Below, in pieces: positions 41,719 to 50,089 of a stretch of DNA of 64,000 nucleotides. Every line of letters begins with the position of its first letter. Position 1 is the first letter of the stretch. Below the pieces are notes generated by a model that worked only from the letters and a program-made list of their open reading frames with translations, did no database searches and had not been told where the DNA came from. This stretch comes from an uncultured Oscillospiraceae bacterium (GTDB taxonomy: Bacteria; Bacillota; Clostridia; Oscillospirales; Oscillospiraceae). Location: NCBI GenBank assembly GCA_910587345.1, contig CAJUKH010000043.1, positions 248,001 to 312,000 of the forward strand, given 5' to 3'. The position numbers and the translations under genes are program-made.

Positions 41719-41877
41719 ATGAAGAAGTATGTTTGCGATGTCTGCGGCTGGGTGTATGATGAGGCTCTGGGCGCCCCCGACCAGGGGATCGCCCCCGGCA
41801 CCAAGTTCGAGGACCTGCCCGCCGATTTCCTCTGCCCTCTCTGCGGGGTGGGGAAGGACTCTTTCTCCCAGCAGTAA
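41719..41877 (+). CDS. Rubredoxin
   Basis: A 52-residue iron protein with one Fe(Cys)4 centre that carries single electrons in anaerobes, for example to oxygen- or peroxide-detoxifying enzymes. The four ligands are Cys6 and Cys9 (CDVCGW) and Cys39 and Cys42 (CPLCGV); the aromatic core WVYDEALG and FEDLPADFLCP is typical. Length is normal. GGAGG lies 9 bases before ATG 41719. It is a single gene with its own promoter and terminator. Confidence 0.97.
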   Translation: MKKYVCDVCGWVYDEALGAPDQGIAPGTKFEDLPADFLCPLCGVGKDSFSQQ

Positions 41878-41888
41878 GGTCCCCATCC

Positions 41889-41925
41889 GGGCCTCCGGCG
41901 GCAAACACCCGCCGGAGGCCTTTTT
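41889..41925 (+). terminator. Terminator of the rubredoxin gene
   Basis: GGCCTCCGGCGG and CCGCCGGAGGCC pair with a short loop and TTTTT tail, 12 bases after the stop. Confidence 0.9.
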
Positions 41926-41948
41926 CTTGCCTTTACGGGCATCTCACT

Positions 41949-42014
41949 AAAAGGCCGGAAGGAAACCCTTCCCAGCCCGCAAATCTCTTCTGCGGGGCTG
42001 CAAACGGCCTTTTT
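41949..42014. other. Possible structured RNA: three-way junction
   Basis: AAAAGGCCG (41949) pairs with CGGCCTTTTT (42005) and encloses two hairpins: GAAGG/CCTTC with an AAAC loop (41958-41971) and AGCCCGCA/TGCGGGGCT (41974-41999). The closing stem ends in a T run on the plus strand and an equivalent one on the minus strand. It follows the rubredoxin terminator and precedes the betaine operon promoter. It could be an elaborate terminator or a small RNA. Confidence 0.4.
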
Positions 42015-42059
42015 GCCCCTTTTTAAGCCAAGAGGCTGGTTTTTGTCGACAATTTTTGG

Positions 42060-42104
42060 TTGCTAAAGTGACAACTTTATGTTATAATGAGGTTGGCACT
42101 TTAG
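42060..42104 (+). promoter_or_regulatory. Promoter with bipartite inverted-repeat operator of the betaine transporter operon
   Basis: TTGCTA (42060-42065) and TATAAT (42083-42088), spacer 17 bases. CTAAAGTGACAAC (42063-42075) and GTTGGCACTTTAG (42092-42104) are inverted repeats matching at 12 of 13 positions, 16 bases apart, with the -10 box in the gap. A long-range bipartite site fits the BusR-like regulator encoded at the end of this operon. A second palindrome, TTGTCGACAA, is at 42043-42052. Confidence 0.75.
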
Positions 42105-42132
42105 AAAACAAAATAAAAAGGAGGAACCTACA

Positions 42133-43149
42133 TTGAAACGCAACATTGCTTTATTCCTATCTGCCGCCATGCTTATGGGGCTGCTCACCGCCTGCGGCGA
42201 CAAGGAGAACAACGATCCTTCCACCGAACCGGTGAAGATCGTGGTCACCGACAACGGCTGGGACTCCCAGAAGGTACACAACGAAATCGCCCGTCTTGTG
42301 GTGGAGCACGCCTATACAGGCTACACCTTTGAGACTTCCACCGCCTCTTCCAGCATGAACTGGCTTGCTCTTATCAAGGGCGATGTGGATCTGGACATCG
42401 AAAGCTGGACAGACAATGTGGCTTCCTATCCCGATGATGTGGCCAGGGGCGACATTGTGGATGTGGGCGTTCTGGTCCCCGACAGCGCCCAGGGCCTTTA
42501 TGTCCCCCGCTATGTGGTGGAAGGCGACCCGGAGCGCAACATCGCCCCCATGGCTCCCGATTTGAAGACGGTGGAGGACCTGAAAAAGTATGCCGATGTT
42601 TTCCCCGATGACGAGGACCCCACCATGGGCCGTATCTACGGCTGCCTTCCGGGCTGGATGTCCGATGAGATCTTGTTCCGCAAGTATGAATACTACGGTC
42701 TGGACGAGATGTACACCTACAACCGTCTGGGCAGTGAGGGTGTTCTCTTTGCCTCCCTGGCCTCGGCCTACAACAAGGGAGAGCCTTGGGTGGGGTATTG
42801 CTACGAGCCTACCGTGATCGCCGGTCAGCTGGACCTCATCCTTCTGGATGACGCCCCCTTTGACCCCGACCTTTACATGGACGGCAAATGTGCCTTCCCC
42901 TCTCAGGAACTGAAAATCGTCAGCGGAAAGTATTTTGCAGAAAAGGCCCCTGAGCTTCTCTCTTTCTTCCAGAACTACCAGACGGGCAGCGAGGCCATCT
43001 CCGCCGCCCTGGCGCACATTGACGCCACCGGCGCCACCCATGCCGAGGCTGCCGTCTGGTTCCTGCGGGAGTACGATGCCCTCATCGACAACTGGCTTCC
43101 GGCTGAAAACGCCAAGGCCCTGCGGGATTATCTGGCCACTTTGGACTGA
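42133..43149 (+). CDS. Glycine betaine ABC transporter, substrate-binding lipoprotein
   Basis: A 338-residue extracellular binding lipoprotein of the OpuAC/ProX type that captures glycine betaine or a similar quaternary ammonium compound. Signal peptide with lipobox LTAC (Cys21), then VVTDNGWDSQKVHNEI, SSMNWLALIKGDVDLDIESW and several Trp/Tyr residues that could form the cation-pi box. The start is TTG 42133, with AAGGAGG upstream. It is first in a binding protein / permease / ATPase / regulator operon. Confidence 0.88.
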   Translation: MKRNIALFLSAAMLMGLLTACGDKENNDPSTEPVKIVVTDNGWDSQKVHNEIARLVVEHAYTGYTFETSTASSSMNWLALIKGDVDLDIESWTDNVASYPDDVARGDIVDVGVLVPDSAQGLYVPRYVVEGDPERNIAPMAPDLKTVEDLKKYADVFPDDEDPTMGRIYGCLPGWMSDEILFRKYEYYGLDEMYTYNRLGSEGVLFASLASAYNKGEPWVGYCYEPTVIAGQLDLILLDDAPFDPDLYMDGKCAFPSQELKIVSGKYFAEKAPELLSFFQNYQTGSEAISAALAHIDATGATHAEAAVWFLREYDALIDNWLPAENAKALRDYLATLD

Positions 43150-43167
43150 TAGGCGGCGTATGATCCT

Positions 43168-44061
43168 ATGAATGAATTTATCCAAAACTATATTTTGCAG
43201 TTCCCCCAAGCCTGGCAGTTCAATTATGCCACGGTAGGAGACCAGATCGACAGTGCGGTCAACTCCTTTGCCGCCACCCATGCGGAAGGACTTGCCGCCA
43301 TCAAGCGTACGGTAGTCACTTCAGTCACCTCCATTCAGAAATTTCTGACCGCCATTCCCTGGATCTTGATCGTTCTGATGGTGGTGCTGCTGTCTTACTA
43401 CCTGCTGCGGAAGTGGAAAACCGCCGTTCTTTACGGCCTGATACTCACCTTTGTCGGCTGCTGCGGTTTGTGGCAGCATATGATCCAAACTTTGAGCCTT
43501 GCCATCTTTGCCGTGTTTATCTGTATTCTTTTGGGCTTTCCCCTGGGCATCCTGCTGGCCATCAGCCCCCGGGCCAGCAACTTTCTTCGGCCCGTGCTGG
43601 ACACCATGCAGACCATCCCTTCCTGGGTCTATCTGATCCCCATGGTCATGCTGTTCAGCACAAAGCAGACCCCTGCGCTGTTCGCCACGGTGGTTTATGG
43701 CATCGTGCCCATGATCCGCATGACCAGTCATGGTCTGACCCATGTGGACCCCGATATGCTGGAGGCCTCCACCTCCTTCGGCGCCACCCGGATACAGACC
43801 CTGCTCAAAGTCCAGATACCCCAGGCCAAGTCCACCATCATGACCGGTGTCAACCAGACCATTATGATGTGTATGGCCATGGTGGTCACCGCCGCCATGG
43901 TGGGCGCCGAGGGCCTTGGTATGGATATTCTGCTGGCCGTCAACCAGACAAGGGCGGGACGGGGCCTCTTCCCCGGTATCTGTGTGGTTATCATTGCCAT
44001 TATCCTGGACCGGCTGACCCAGGCTCTGGCCCAAAAATCGGAGGTGGAAAAGCATGACTGA
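43168..44061 (+). CDS. Glycine betaine ABC transporter permease
   Basis: A 297-residue inner-membrane permease of the OpuAB/ProW family with about six membrane helices after a leading stretch of about 65 residues. The ATPase-contact (EAA) loop is visible as EASTSFGATRIQTLLKVQIP. It forms the channel with the ATPase encoded next, whose ATG overlaps this gene by 8 bases. It starts 18 bases after the binding-protein stop. Confidence 0.92.
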   Translation: MNEFIQNYILQFPQAWQFNYATVGDQIDSAVNSFAATHAEGLAAIKRTVVTSVTSIQKFLTAIPWILIVLMVVLLSYYLLRKWKTAVLYGLILTFVGCCGLWQHMIQTLSLAIFAVFICILLGFPLGILLAISPRASNFLRPVLDTMQTIPSWVYLIPMVMLFSTKQTPALFATVVYGIVPMIRMTSHGLTHVDPDMLEASTSFGATRIQTLLKVQIPQAKSTIMTGVNQTIMMCMAMVVTAAMVGAEGLGMDILLAVNQTRAGRGLFPGICVVIIAIILDRLTQALAQKSEVEKHD

Positions 44062-45232
44062 CGATATCATTCTGGAGGCCAGCCATGTTTCCATGATTTA
44101 CGGCCACAACAAGGCCAGGGCCGCCCAACTGATGGAGGCCGGCGGCGAGAAAACCTCCGTTTTTCAAGAGACCGGGGCCACCGTGGCCCTGTGGGATGTG
44201 AATTTCAAGGTCAGACGGGGAGAGATCTTTGTCATTATCGGCCTTTCCGGTTCCGGAAAATCCACCATTGTCCGCTGCTTTAACCAGCTTTTGAAGCCCA
44301 CCGGCGGTTACGCCGCCTATGAGGGACAGCACATTGACGCCATGAGCAAGCAGGAGCTGCTGGAGTTTCGCCGCAGCAAGATCTCCATGGTCTTTCAGAA
44401 CTTCGGTCTCTTCACCCACCGCACGGTGCTGGAAAATGTGGTCTACGGCCTTGAAGTCCGCGGAGTCCCCCGGCAGGAGCGGCGGGATAAGGCCGTGGAG
44501 GTCATCAAACTGGTGGGGCTGGAAGGCTGGGAGGACCGGCCCATCACCAGCCTCTCCGGCGGCATGAAGCAGCGGGTAGGTATTGCCCGGGCTTTGGCCA
44601 ACGACCCGGAGGTCCTTCTGATGGATGAACCCTTCTCCGCTCTGGACCCCTTGGTCCGGCAGGATATGCAGTTTGAACTTTTACAGATCCAGCGGAAGCT
44701 GGGCAAGACCATCCTCTTTATCACCCACGATATCAACGAGGCCTTTAAGCTGGGGGATACGGTGGCCATCATGCGGGACGGCAAGATCGTCCAGATAGAC
44801 ACCCCCGCAGGGATGTCCATGGCCCCCGCCGACGACTATGTGCGGGCCTTTATCGAAAGCGCCGACAAGGCCAATGTGCTTTCTGTCTCCAGCATCATGG
44901 CCACCCCCACCTGTATTGTCCGGGAGGGGGATGACCCGGCCATCGCCGTGCGGGAAATGGGCCGGGAGCACCTGTCCACCGCTTATGCAGTGGACCACGA
45001 TATGCGGCTTTTGGGAGTGGTGCCGGTGGATGCCGCCCTCCAGTGCTGGCGGGAGAAGCGGCCTCTGGCCGAGGCCATTCAGCGGGAGTGCGTCACCACC
45101 TCCCCCGATGTGTCGGTGCGGGACATCATGCCCATCGCCGCCGAGACCCGCTATCCCATCGCCGTGGTGGGGGATGACGGGGTCCTGCTGGGCATTGTCA
45201 GCCGGGCTTCGGTATTGTCCACAATGATTTGA
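44054..45232 (+). CDS. Glycine betaine ABC transporter ATPase with CBS pair
   Basis: A 392-residue ATPase of the OpuAA/ProV type that powers betaine import. Walker A GLSGSGKST, Q-loop VFQNFGLF, signature LSGGMKQRVG, Walker B VLLMDEPFSALD and switch His in ITHDINEA are all intact. The C-terminal 120 residues form two CBS domains, which sense ionic strength or cyclic di-AMP in related transporters. An insertion (QLMEAGGEKTSVFQETG) precedes the Walker A, as in other OpuAA proteins. Translation overlaps the permease gene. Confidence 0.94.
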   Translation: MTDDIILEASHVSMIYGHNKARAAQLMEAGGEKTSVFQETGATVALWDVNFKVRRGEIFVIIGLSGSGKSTIVRCFNQLLKPTGGYAAYEGQHIDAMSKQELLEFRRSKISMVFQNFGLFTHRTVLENVVYGLEVRGVPRQERRDKAVEVIKLVGLEGWEDRPITSLSGGMKQRVGIARALANDPEVLLMDEPFSALDPLVRQDMQFELLQIQRKLGKTILFITHDINEAFKLGDTVAIMRDGKIVQIDTPAGMSMAPADDYVRAFIESADKANVLSVSSIMATPTCIVREGDDPAIAVREMGREHLSTAYAVDHDMRLLGVVPVDAALQCWREKRPLAEAIQRECVTTSPDVSVRDIMPIAAETRYPIAVVGDDGVLLGIVSRASVLSTMI

Positions 45233-45320
45233 ATTTTGGAGGAAAAACGCAAAATCCCCCTGATCTTGTGCGTTCTTTGCCCCTTATGTGTGAAAGGGGC
45301 GGTGAGAGGAGTTGTTTGGG

Positions 45321-45968
45321 ATGGGAGAGGTGAGAGTCTCCGGCCCCAGGTATCAGCAGGTGGCGGTGGATATTGCCGCCAAGATCGCAAGCCGGCAATA
45401 TCAGGTGGGAGAGCGGATCTACGCCCGCTCCCTCCTCTCCAGTGCCTACGCCGTCTCGCCGGAGACCGCCCGGCGGGCCGTCGGTGTTCTGGCCGATTTA
45501 GGGATCGTCAAGGCCAACCGGGGCAGCGGAGTGGAGATCTTATCCTGGGAGCGGGCCAACCAGTTCCTGCGGCAGTATGAGGATGTGGAGACCCTGTCGG
45601 GGCGGCGGCGGAAGACCCTGGACCATCTGAGCCAGCTTTATCAGCAGGCGGAGGAACTGAAAAAGGAGGTCCAGGGGCTGGTGGAATATACCGAGCAATT
45701 CCAGTGGAGCAACCCTCTGGTACCCTATGAGGCCCTGGTGCGGAAGGGGTCCTCCTGTGTCGGCAAAAGCCTGCGGGAGCTGAACTTCTGGCAGAATACG
45801 GGGGCCACTGTGGTGGCGGTCCGCCATGCCGACCAGCTGGTGCTTTCCCCCGGCCCTCATCAGGGGCTGGCCCTTGGAGATACGGTATATTTCGTGGGAA
45901 ATGAGTCGTCGGTCCAGCGGGTGGCCCATCTGCTGGAGGCCCCGGCGGCGGAACCGCAAAAAGAGTAA
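45321..45968 (+). CDS. BusR-like GntR/RCK_C regulator of betaine uptake
   Basis: A 215-residue regulator: GntR winged helix (residues about 1-75, with YAVSPETARRAVGVLADLG), a coiled coil (about 85-135) and a C-terminal RCK_C/TrkA_C domain (GKSLRELNFWQNTGATVVAV). This is the architecture of BusR from Lactococcus and Streptococcus, which represses betaine transporter genes when the RCK_C domain binds cyclic di-AMP. ATG 45321 is 9 bases after GAGGAG; TTG 45312 is too close. It ends the betaine transporter operon, and the bipartite repeat at the operon promoter is its likely operator. A weak hairpin in the 88-base gap before it may reduce its expression. Confidence 0.85.
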   Translation: MGEVRVSGPRYQQVAVDIAAKIASRQYQVGERIYARSLLSSAYAVSPETARRAVGVLADLGIVKANRGSGVEILSWERANQFLRQYEDVETLSGRRRKTLDHLSQLYQQAEELKKEVQGLVEYTEQFQWSNPLVPYEALVRKGSSCVGKSLRELNFWQNTGATVVAVRHADQLVLSPGPHQGLALGDTVYFVGNESSVQRVAHLLEAPAAEPQKE

Positions 45969-46051
45969 AACCGGGTCATTTTCGTGAAAAAATGTCCTTT
46001 TCCCTTTCGTTTTGATGCAGCCTGACACCGGCCGTTTTTGCTGAACAGGGC

Positions 46052-46080
46052 TTGAAACGGAAGATTTGATGTGCTATTAT
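46052..46080 (+). promoter_or_regulatory. Promoter of the secreted GLUG-like protein gene
   Basis: TTGAAA (46052-46057) and TATTAT (46075-46080), spacer 17 bases, about 88 bases before the ATG. Confidence 0.65.
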
Positions 46081-46167
46081 AACAGCGCATCGGTATTTTG
46101 AAGGCCGCATGGAATAGGGCTTAACAATTCCGAGAGTCTATCGTTAAGGAAAGAAGCGCATTTTACC

Positions 46168-46704
46168 ATGGAAATTGTAAAAATGTTGACCGCTCTGGCA
46201 TTATGTGCGACTCTGTTCGTCACCGCCGGAGCAGGGCCAATGCCCGCCGACACCGCCGGGATCGAAGGGGAACCCGCTGAAGCCGAAGCCGCTGTTGTTA
46301 TGGATACGGCAACGGTCAAGGGGGTAACATGGTATCTGGTGGAAAGCGAGGCCCACCTGAGAGCCATTGGCACGGGGGAATACGGTCTGGACGGGAACTA
46401 TATGCAAAATGCGGATATCACCATGTCCAGAACAGAGTGGGAGCCGATCGGAACCGAAACTGATCCGTTTACAGGACAGTACAACGGCAACGGCTATGAG
46501 ATCAGGGGACTGACCATGACAAGTCCCACCGTCAAGACCGTTGGTTTCTTCGGTTTTGCGGAAAACGCACAGCTCTGCAACATTACGCTGCGTGATCTTG
46601 ACATTGAAACCGCAGGCGGTCAGGGCAAGTCGGTTGGCGCTGTCTGCGCCAGAGCCACCGACTGCAATATCCACAGCAACGAAGTGTACTCTGTTTACGA
46701 CTAA
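46168..46704 (+). CDS. Short secreted protein with GLUG-type beta-helix repeat
   Basis: A 178-residue exported protein. Signal peptide is residues 1-21, then an acidic linker (EGEPAEAEAAVV), then a segment typical of GLUG-motif surface proteins: YGLDGNYMQNADI, PFTGQYNGNGYEIRGLTM, VGFFGFAENAQLCNITLRD. Proteins with this motif are normally long right-handed beta-helices with many repeats; this one stops after about two repeat equivalents, so it may be a 3'-truncated copy. No upstream Shine-Dalgarno is strong (AAGGAAAG is the best). Confidence 0.65.
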   Translation: MEIVKMLTALALCATLFVTAGAGPMPADTAGIEGEPAEAEAAVVMDTATVKGVTWYLVESEAHLRAIGTGEYGLDGNYMQNADITMSRTEWEPIGTETDPFTGQYNGNGYEIRGLTMTSPTVKTVGFFGFAENAQLCNITLRDLDIETAGGQGKSVGAVCARATDCNIHSNEVYSVYD

Positions 46705-47211
46705 ACAGCAGCCAGTGATGCAAGAAGGGGCCATCCTTACTGGCAAGCCCCCTTCCTTTGATTGCCCAATGCGATATGAGAGGAAACTTCCCGAACGTTC
46801 CCGCTCAGATGGAGGTACTTCCATTCGCAGGACGGCATGGGAAAAATATATATCAATACAAACGGCAAAGGGAAAGAAAAAGGGTCAAAAAGAGGTGTTT
46901 TGGGAATGGTCCCAAAGTCCTCTTTTTGACCCTTTCTTTTTCTGTTTTGTTTTCTGATATACAAATGTAGATATCGGCGGGAAAGGCCGGGGGGTCACCC
47001 AAGATTGTTTTATGGGGCTGAGGCGGGGGTATTTTTACATTTGTAAAAATAGAGGAAAGGCGGCCGGTCCCCATTCTGTGCCCCTGTATGGCCATACCGC
47101 TTTGGCAAGGCGGCGGATGCTGTGGAACCCGTTCTTTTGAACAGGGAGAACGGACGTTGGACGAAGGACGGATGTCTGCGGCCGGTTCCGGTCGGGTGCT
47201 GTATTTGCAGG
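46705..47211. other. Gene-free stretch with long hairpin and inverted AT sites
   Basis: I see no gene here. It holds the long hairpin at 46880-46935 (separate entry) and a 10-bp inverted pair TACAAATGTA (46960-46969) / TACATTTGTA (47036-47045), 66 bases apart. The remainder is GC-rich intergenic sequence before the ribosomal operon terminator. Confidence 0.5.
46880..46935. terminator. Long bidirectional terminator-like hairpin
   Basis: AGGGTCAAAAAGAGG (46881-46895) pairs perfectly with CCTCTTTTTGACCCT (46919-46933), with a second stem TGGGA/TCCCA inside. TTCTTTTTCTG follows. It is unusually long for a simple terminator. Confidence 0.8.
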
Positions 47212-47260
47212 AAAAAATCCCCTATCGTATCCCTGGTGCACCGGGGATACGATAGGGGAT
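47212..47260 (-). terminator. Terminator of the ribosomal superoperon
   Basis: On the minus strand ATCCCCTATCGTATCCC pairs with GGGATACGATAGGGGAT and is followed by TTTTTTCC, 21 bases after the rplQ stop. The 17-bp stem is very strong. Confidence 0.93.
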
Positions 47261-47280
47261 CTTCATGTTCAGGTCAGTGA

Positions 47281-47622
47281 TCAGACCAGCTGCACGATGG
47301 CCATCTCGGCGGCATCGCCACGGCGGGGGCCGATGCGGACCACACGGGTATAGCCGCCGTCACGGGTGGCGTACTTGGGGCCGATCTGGTCAAAGAGCTT
47401 CTTGGCCACGTCCTCCTTGGTGATAAACGCCAAAGCCTGACGATAGGCGGCCAGGTCGTTCTTCTTGGCTAGGGTGATCATCTTCTCGGCCAGAGGGGCT
47501 ACCTCCTTGGCACGGGAGATGGTGGTCTTGATCTGGCCGTTCTCCAGCAGGTAGGTGGTCATGGCACGAAGCATGGCCATACGCTGGTCGGTGGGCCTTC
47601 CCAGTTTACGAACTGCGGGCAT
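47281..47622 (-). CDS. rplQ: Ribosomal protein L17
   Basis: A 113-residue large-subunit protein, last gene of the alpha operon. It begins MPAVRKLGRPTDQRMAMLRA, the conserved L17 start, and ends with the core RVVRIGPRRGDAAEMAIVQLV. Short bacterial form. It starts 26 bases after the rpoA stop and is followed by the operon terminator. Confidence 0.98.
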   Translation of the reverse strand: MPAVRKLGRPTDQRMAMLRAMTTYLLENGQIKTTISRAKEVAPLAEKMITLAKKNDLAAYRQALAFITKEDVAKKLFDQIGPKYATRDGGYTRVVRIGPRRGDAAEMAIVQLV

Positions 47623-47648
47623 TTTCTCTCACTCCTTTCGGCGTGTTA

Positions 47649-48599
47649 TCAGTTATTCTCGTCATCAGCAAGGCTCAGGCCCATCATGGCCAGCTTGTTC
47701 ATGACTTCCTCCAGGCTCTTGCGGCCCAGGTTCCGGACCTTCATCATCTCGTCCTGGGTCTTGGAGATGAGGTCCTCCACGGTGTTGATATTGGCACGCT
47801 TCAGACAGTTGAAGCTGCGGACCGAGAGGTCCAGCTCTTCGATGGTCATCTCCAGCACCTTGTCCCGCTGGGCCTCGGCCTTCTCCACCACGGTGGAGGC
47901 GCTGCCCATGGTCTCGGAGAGATCGGTGAACAGCAGGAAGTGGTCCACCAGGATGCGGGCGCCCAGGGAAACTGCGTCCCGGGCGTCGATGGTGCCGTTG
48001 GTCCAAATCTCCAGCGTCAGCTTATCAAAGTCGGTCCGGTCACCCACACGGGTGTTCTCCACGGTGTAGTTGACCTTCTTCACCGGGGTATAGACCGAGT
48101 CCACGGGGATGGTGCCGATGATGGTCTGAGGCGTTTTGTTCCGGTCGGCGGGGACATAGCCCCGGCCGTGGGACAGGGTCAGCTCCATATTGAGGCTGGC
48201 GCCGGGGCCAAGGGTGGCGATATGGAGATCGGGATTGAGGATCTCCACCTCGCCGTCAGCCTTAATGTCACCGGCGGTGACTTCGCACTCGCCGTTGGCC
48301 TCGATATACACCGTCTTGATCCCCTCGCTGTACAGCTTGGCGATGATGGCCTTGACGTTGAGAACGATCTCGGTCACGTCCTCCTTCACGCCGGGGATGG
48401 TGCTGAACTCATGCTGCACCCCGGCGATCTTGATGGAGGTGACTGCCGTACCGGGCAGAGAGGAGAGCAGCACCCGGCGAAGGGCGTTGCCCAGAGTGGT
48501 GCCGTAGCCCCGCTCCAGAGGCTCCACCACATACTTGCCATAGCTGGTATCGCCGGGATTCTCCACACACTCAATGCGGGGCTTTTCGATTTCAACCAT
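47649..48599 (-). CDS. rpoA: RNA polymerase alpha subunit
   Basis: A 316-residue subunit that nucleates core polymerase assembly. The N-terminal domain (VEPLERGYGTTLGNALRRVLLSSLPGTAV) dimerises; the C-terminal domain (about residues 235-305, LDLSVRSFNCLKRANINTVEDL and VRNLGRKSLEEVMNKL) binds UP elements and activators. Length is normal. It lies between rpsD and rplQ in the usual order. Confidence 0.98.
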   Translation of the reverse strand: MVEIEKPRIECVENPGDTSYGKYVVEPLERGYGTTLGNALRRVLLSSLPGTAVTSIKIAGVQHEFSTIPGVKEDVTEIVLNVKAIIAKLYSEGIKTVYIEANGECEVTAGDIKADGEVEILNPDLHIATLGPGASLNMELTLSHGRGYVPADRNKTPQTIIGTIPVDSVYTPVKKVNYTVENTRVGDRTDFDKLTLEIWTNGTIDARDAVSLGARILVDHFLLFTDLSETMGSASTVVEKAEAQRDKVLEMTIEELDLSVRSFNCLKRANINTVEDLISKTQDEMMKVRNLGRKSLEEVMNKLAMMGLSLADDENN

Positions 48600-48673
48600 T
48601 GATTACCCTCCTTATGTGGGCGGCGGGTCTCACGCCGCCTGCGTTTCGGTTTTGCCTGATATGAGGGTACGGC

Positions 48674-49276
48674 TTACTTGGAATAGAGCTCGACGATGAG
48701 GTGCTCTTCGATGGGAAGGTCGATATCCTCCCGGGCGGGCAGCTTGGTAATGGTGCCCTTGAGGGAGTTCTTCTCCTTCTCCAGCCACTGGGGCACGTTG
48801 ACGATGATGGCGTCCTCGCCCACGAAGCGCTTGAACTTCACGCTGGAGCGGCTGGACTCCCGGACCTCGATCACGTCGCCCACCTTCACCAGATAGGAAG
48901 GAATGTTCACCTTCCGGCCGTTGACGGTGAAGTGGCCGTGGTTCACCAGCTGACGGGCCTCACGGCGGGTCATGGCGAAGCCCAGACGGTACACCACGTT
49001 ATCCAGACGGCGCTCCACCAGCACCAGCAGATTTTCACCGGTCTCGCCGGGCATCCGCATGGCCTTCTCGTAGTAGGAGTGGAACTGCTTCTCCAGAATG
49101 CCGTAGACGAACTTGACCTTCTGCTTCTCCTTCAGCTGAGTAGCGTACTCGCTCTCCTTACGGCGGACATTGGCCTTGGGCTTGCGGTTGGTGGTCTTCT
49201 TGTCATAACCCATAGCGGCGGGGGAGATCCCCAGCGCCTTACAGCGCTTGGCAATGGGCTGCATATTCTTAGCCAT
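48674..49276 (-). CDS. rpsD: Ribosomal protein S4
   Basis: A 200-residue primary 16S rRNA-binding protein and assembly initiator. The RNA-binding S4 domain is seen in RRLDNVVYRLGFAMTRREARQLVNHGHFTVNGRKVNIPS (split across the domain). The N-terminal zinc knuckle is absent: only one Cys occurs in the first 45 residues, so this is the zinc-free form. The gap to rpoA is 74 bases, slightly long for this operon. Confidence 0.98.
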   Translation of the reverse strand: MAKNMQPIAKRCKALGISPAAMGYDKKTTNRKPKANVRRKESEYATQLKEKQKVKFVYGILEKQFHSYYEKAMRMPGETGENLLVLVERRLDNVVYRLGFAMTRREARQLVNHGHFTVNGRKVNIPSYLVKVGDVIEVRESSRSSVKFKRFVGEDAIIVNVPQWLEKEKNSLKGTITKLPAREDIDLPIEEHLIVELYSK

Positions 49277-49293
49277 TCGACTTCTCCTCCTTC

Positions 49294-49689
49294 TTACACT
49301 CTGCGGCGCTTGGGCGGACGGCAGCCGTTGTGGGGCACGGGGGTCACATCCTTGATGAGAGTGACCTCCAGACCCACGGCCTGGAGCGCCCGGATGGCGG
49401 CCTCACGGCCCTGGCCGGGACCCTTCACATAGACCTCCACGGTCTTCAGCCCGGCGTTCTCGATGGCGGCCTTGGCGGCAGTCTCGGCGGCGGTCTGAGC
49501 GGCGAAGGGGGTGGACTTCCGGGAGCCCCGGAAACCCATCTCACCGGAGGAGGCCCAGGAGAGGGCGTTCCCCTGCATATCGGTGACGGTGATCATGGTG
49601 TTGTTAAAGGAGGAGCGGATATGCACCTGGCCTCTCTCCACGTTCTTCTTCTCGCGGCGGCGACGCACCACTTTTTTAGTAGCAGCCAT
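49294..49689 (-). CDS. rpsK: Ribosomal protein S11
   Basis: A 131-residue small-subunit platform protein. Motifs are HIRSSFNNTMITVTDMQGNAL, WASSGEMGFRGSRKSTPFAAQ and the C-terminal DVTPVPHNGCRPPKRRRV. It lies 14 bases after rpsM, in the standard alpha-operon order. Confidence 0.98.
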   Translation of the reverse strand: MAATKKVVRRRREKKNVERGQVHIRSSFNNTMITVTDMQGNALSWASSGEMGFRGSRKSTPFAAQTAAETAAKAAIENAGLKTVEVYVKGPGQGREAAIRALQAVGLEVTLIKDVTPVPHNGCRPPKRRRV

Positions 49690-49703
49690 TTGCGTATCCC
49701 TCC

Positions 49704-50072
49704 TTACTTCTTCTTATTGGCGACCGTACGCTTGGGACCCTTACGGGTACGGGCGTTGGTCTTTGTCCTCTGGCCCCGGACGGGCAGGCCCTTACGGTGC
49801 CGCACACCCCGGTAGCAGCCGATCTCGGTCAGCCGCTTGATGTCCATGGCCAGATCCCGGCGGAGGTCGCCCTCCACGGTATAGCTGTGACCGATGATCT
49901 CACGGAGCTTGGCCTCCTCGGCCTCGGTCAGATCCTTTACCCGGGTGTCGGGGTTGATCCCGGCTTCCGCCAGGATCTTGTTGGCGCTGGTGCGCCCGAT
50001 GCCGAAGACATAAGTCAGACCGATCTCGATCCGCTTGTCTCTCGGCAAGTCAACTCCAGAAATACGAGCCAT
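49704..50072 (-). CDS. rpsM: Ribosomal protein S13
   Basis: A 122-residue head protein of the small subunit that contacts the P-site tRNA and the large subunit. It begins MARISGVDLPRDKRIEIGLT and ends with the basic tail RTKTNARTRKGPKRTVANKKK-like. It lies 17 bases after rpmJ. Confidence 0.98.
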   Translation of the reverse strand: MARISGVDLPRDKRIEIGLTYVFGIGRTSANKILAEAGINPDTRVKDLTEAEEAKLREIIGHSYTVEGDLRRDLAMDIKRLTEIGCYRGVRHRKGLPVRGQRTKTNARTRKGPKRTVANKKK

Positions 50073-50089
50073 ACTGTTTCAGCACCTCC

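Noticed and set aside
46541..46957. Plus-strand frame overlapping the end of the GLUG-like gene
   Set aside because: Lacks an RBS and runs into the terminator hairpin; composition is that of non-coding DNA.
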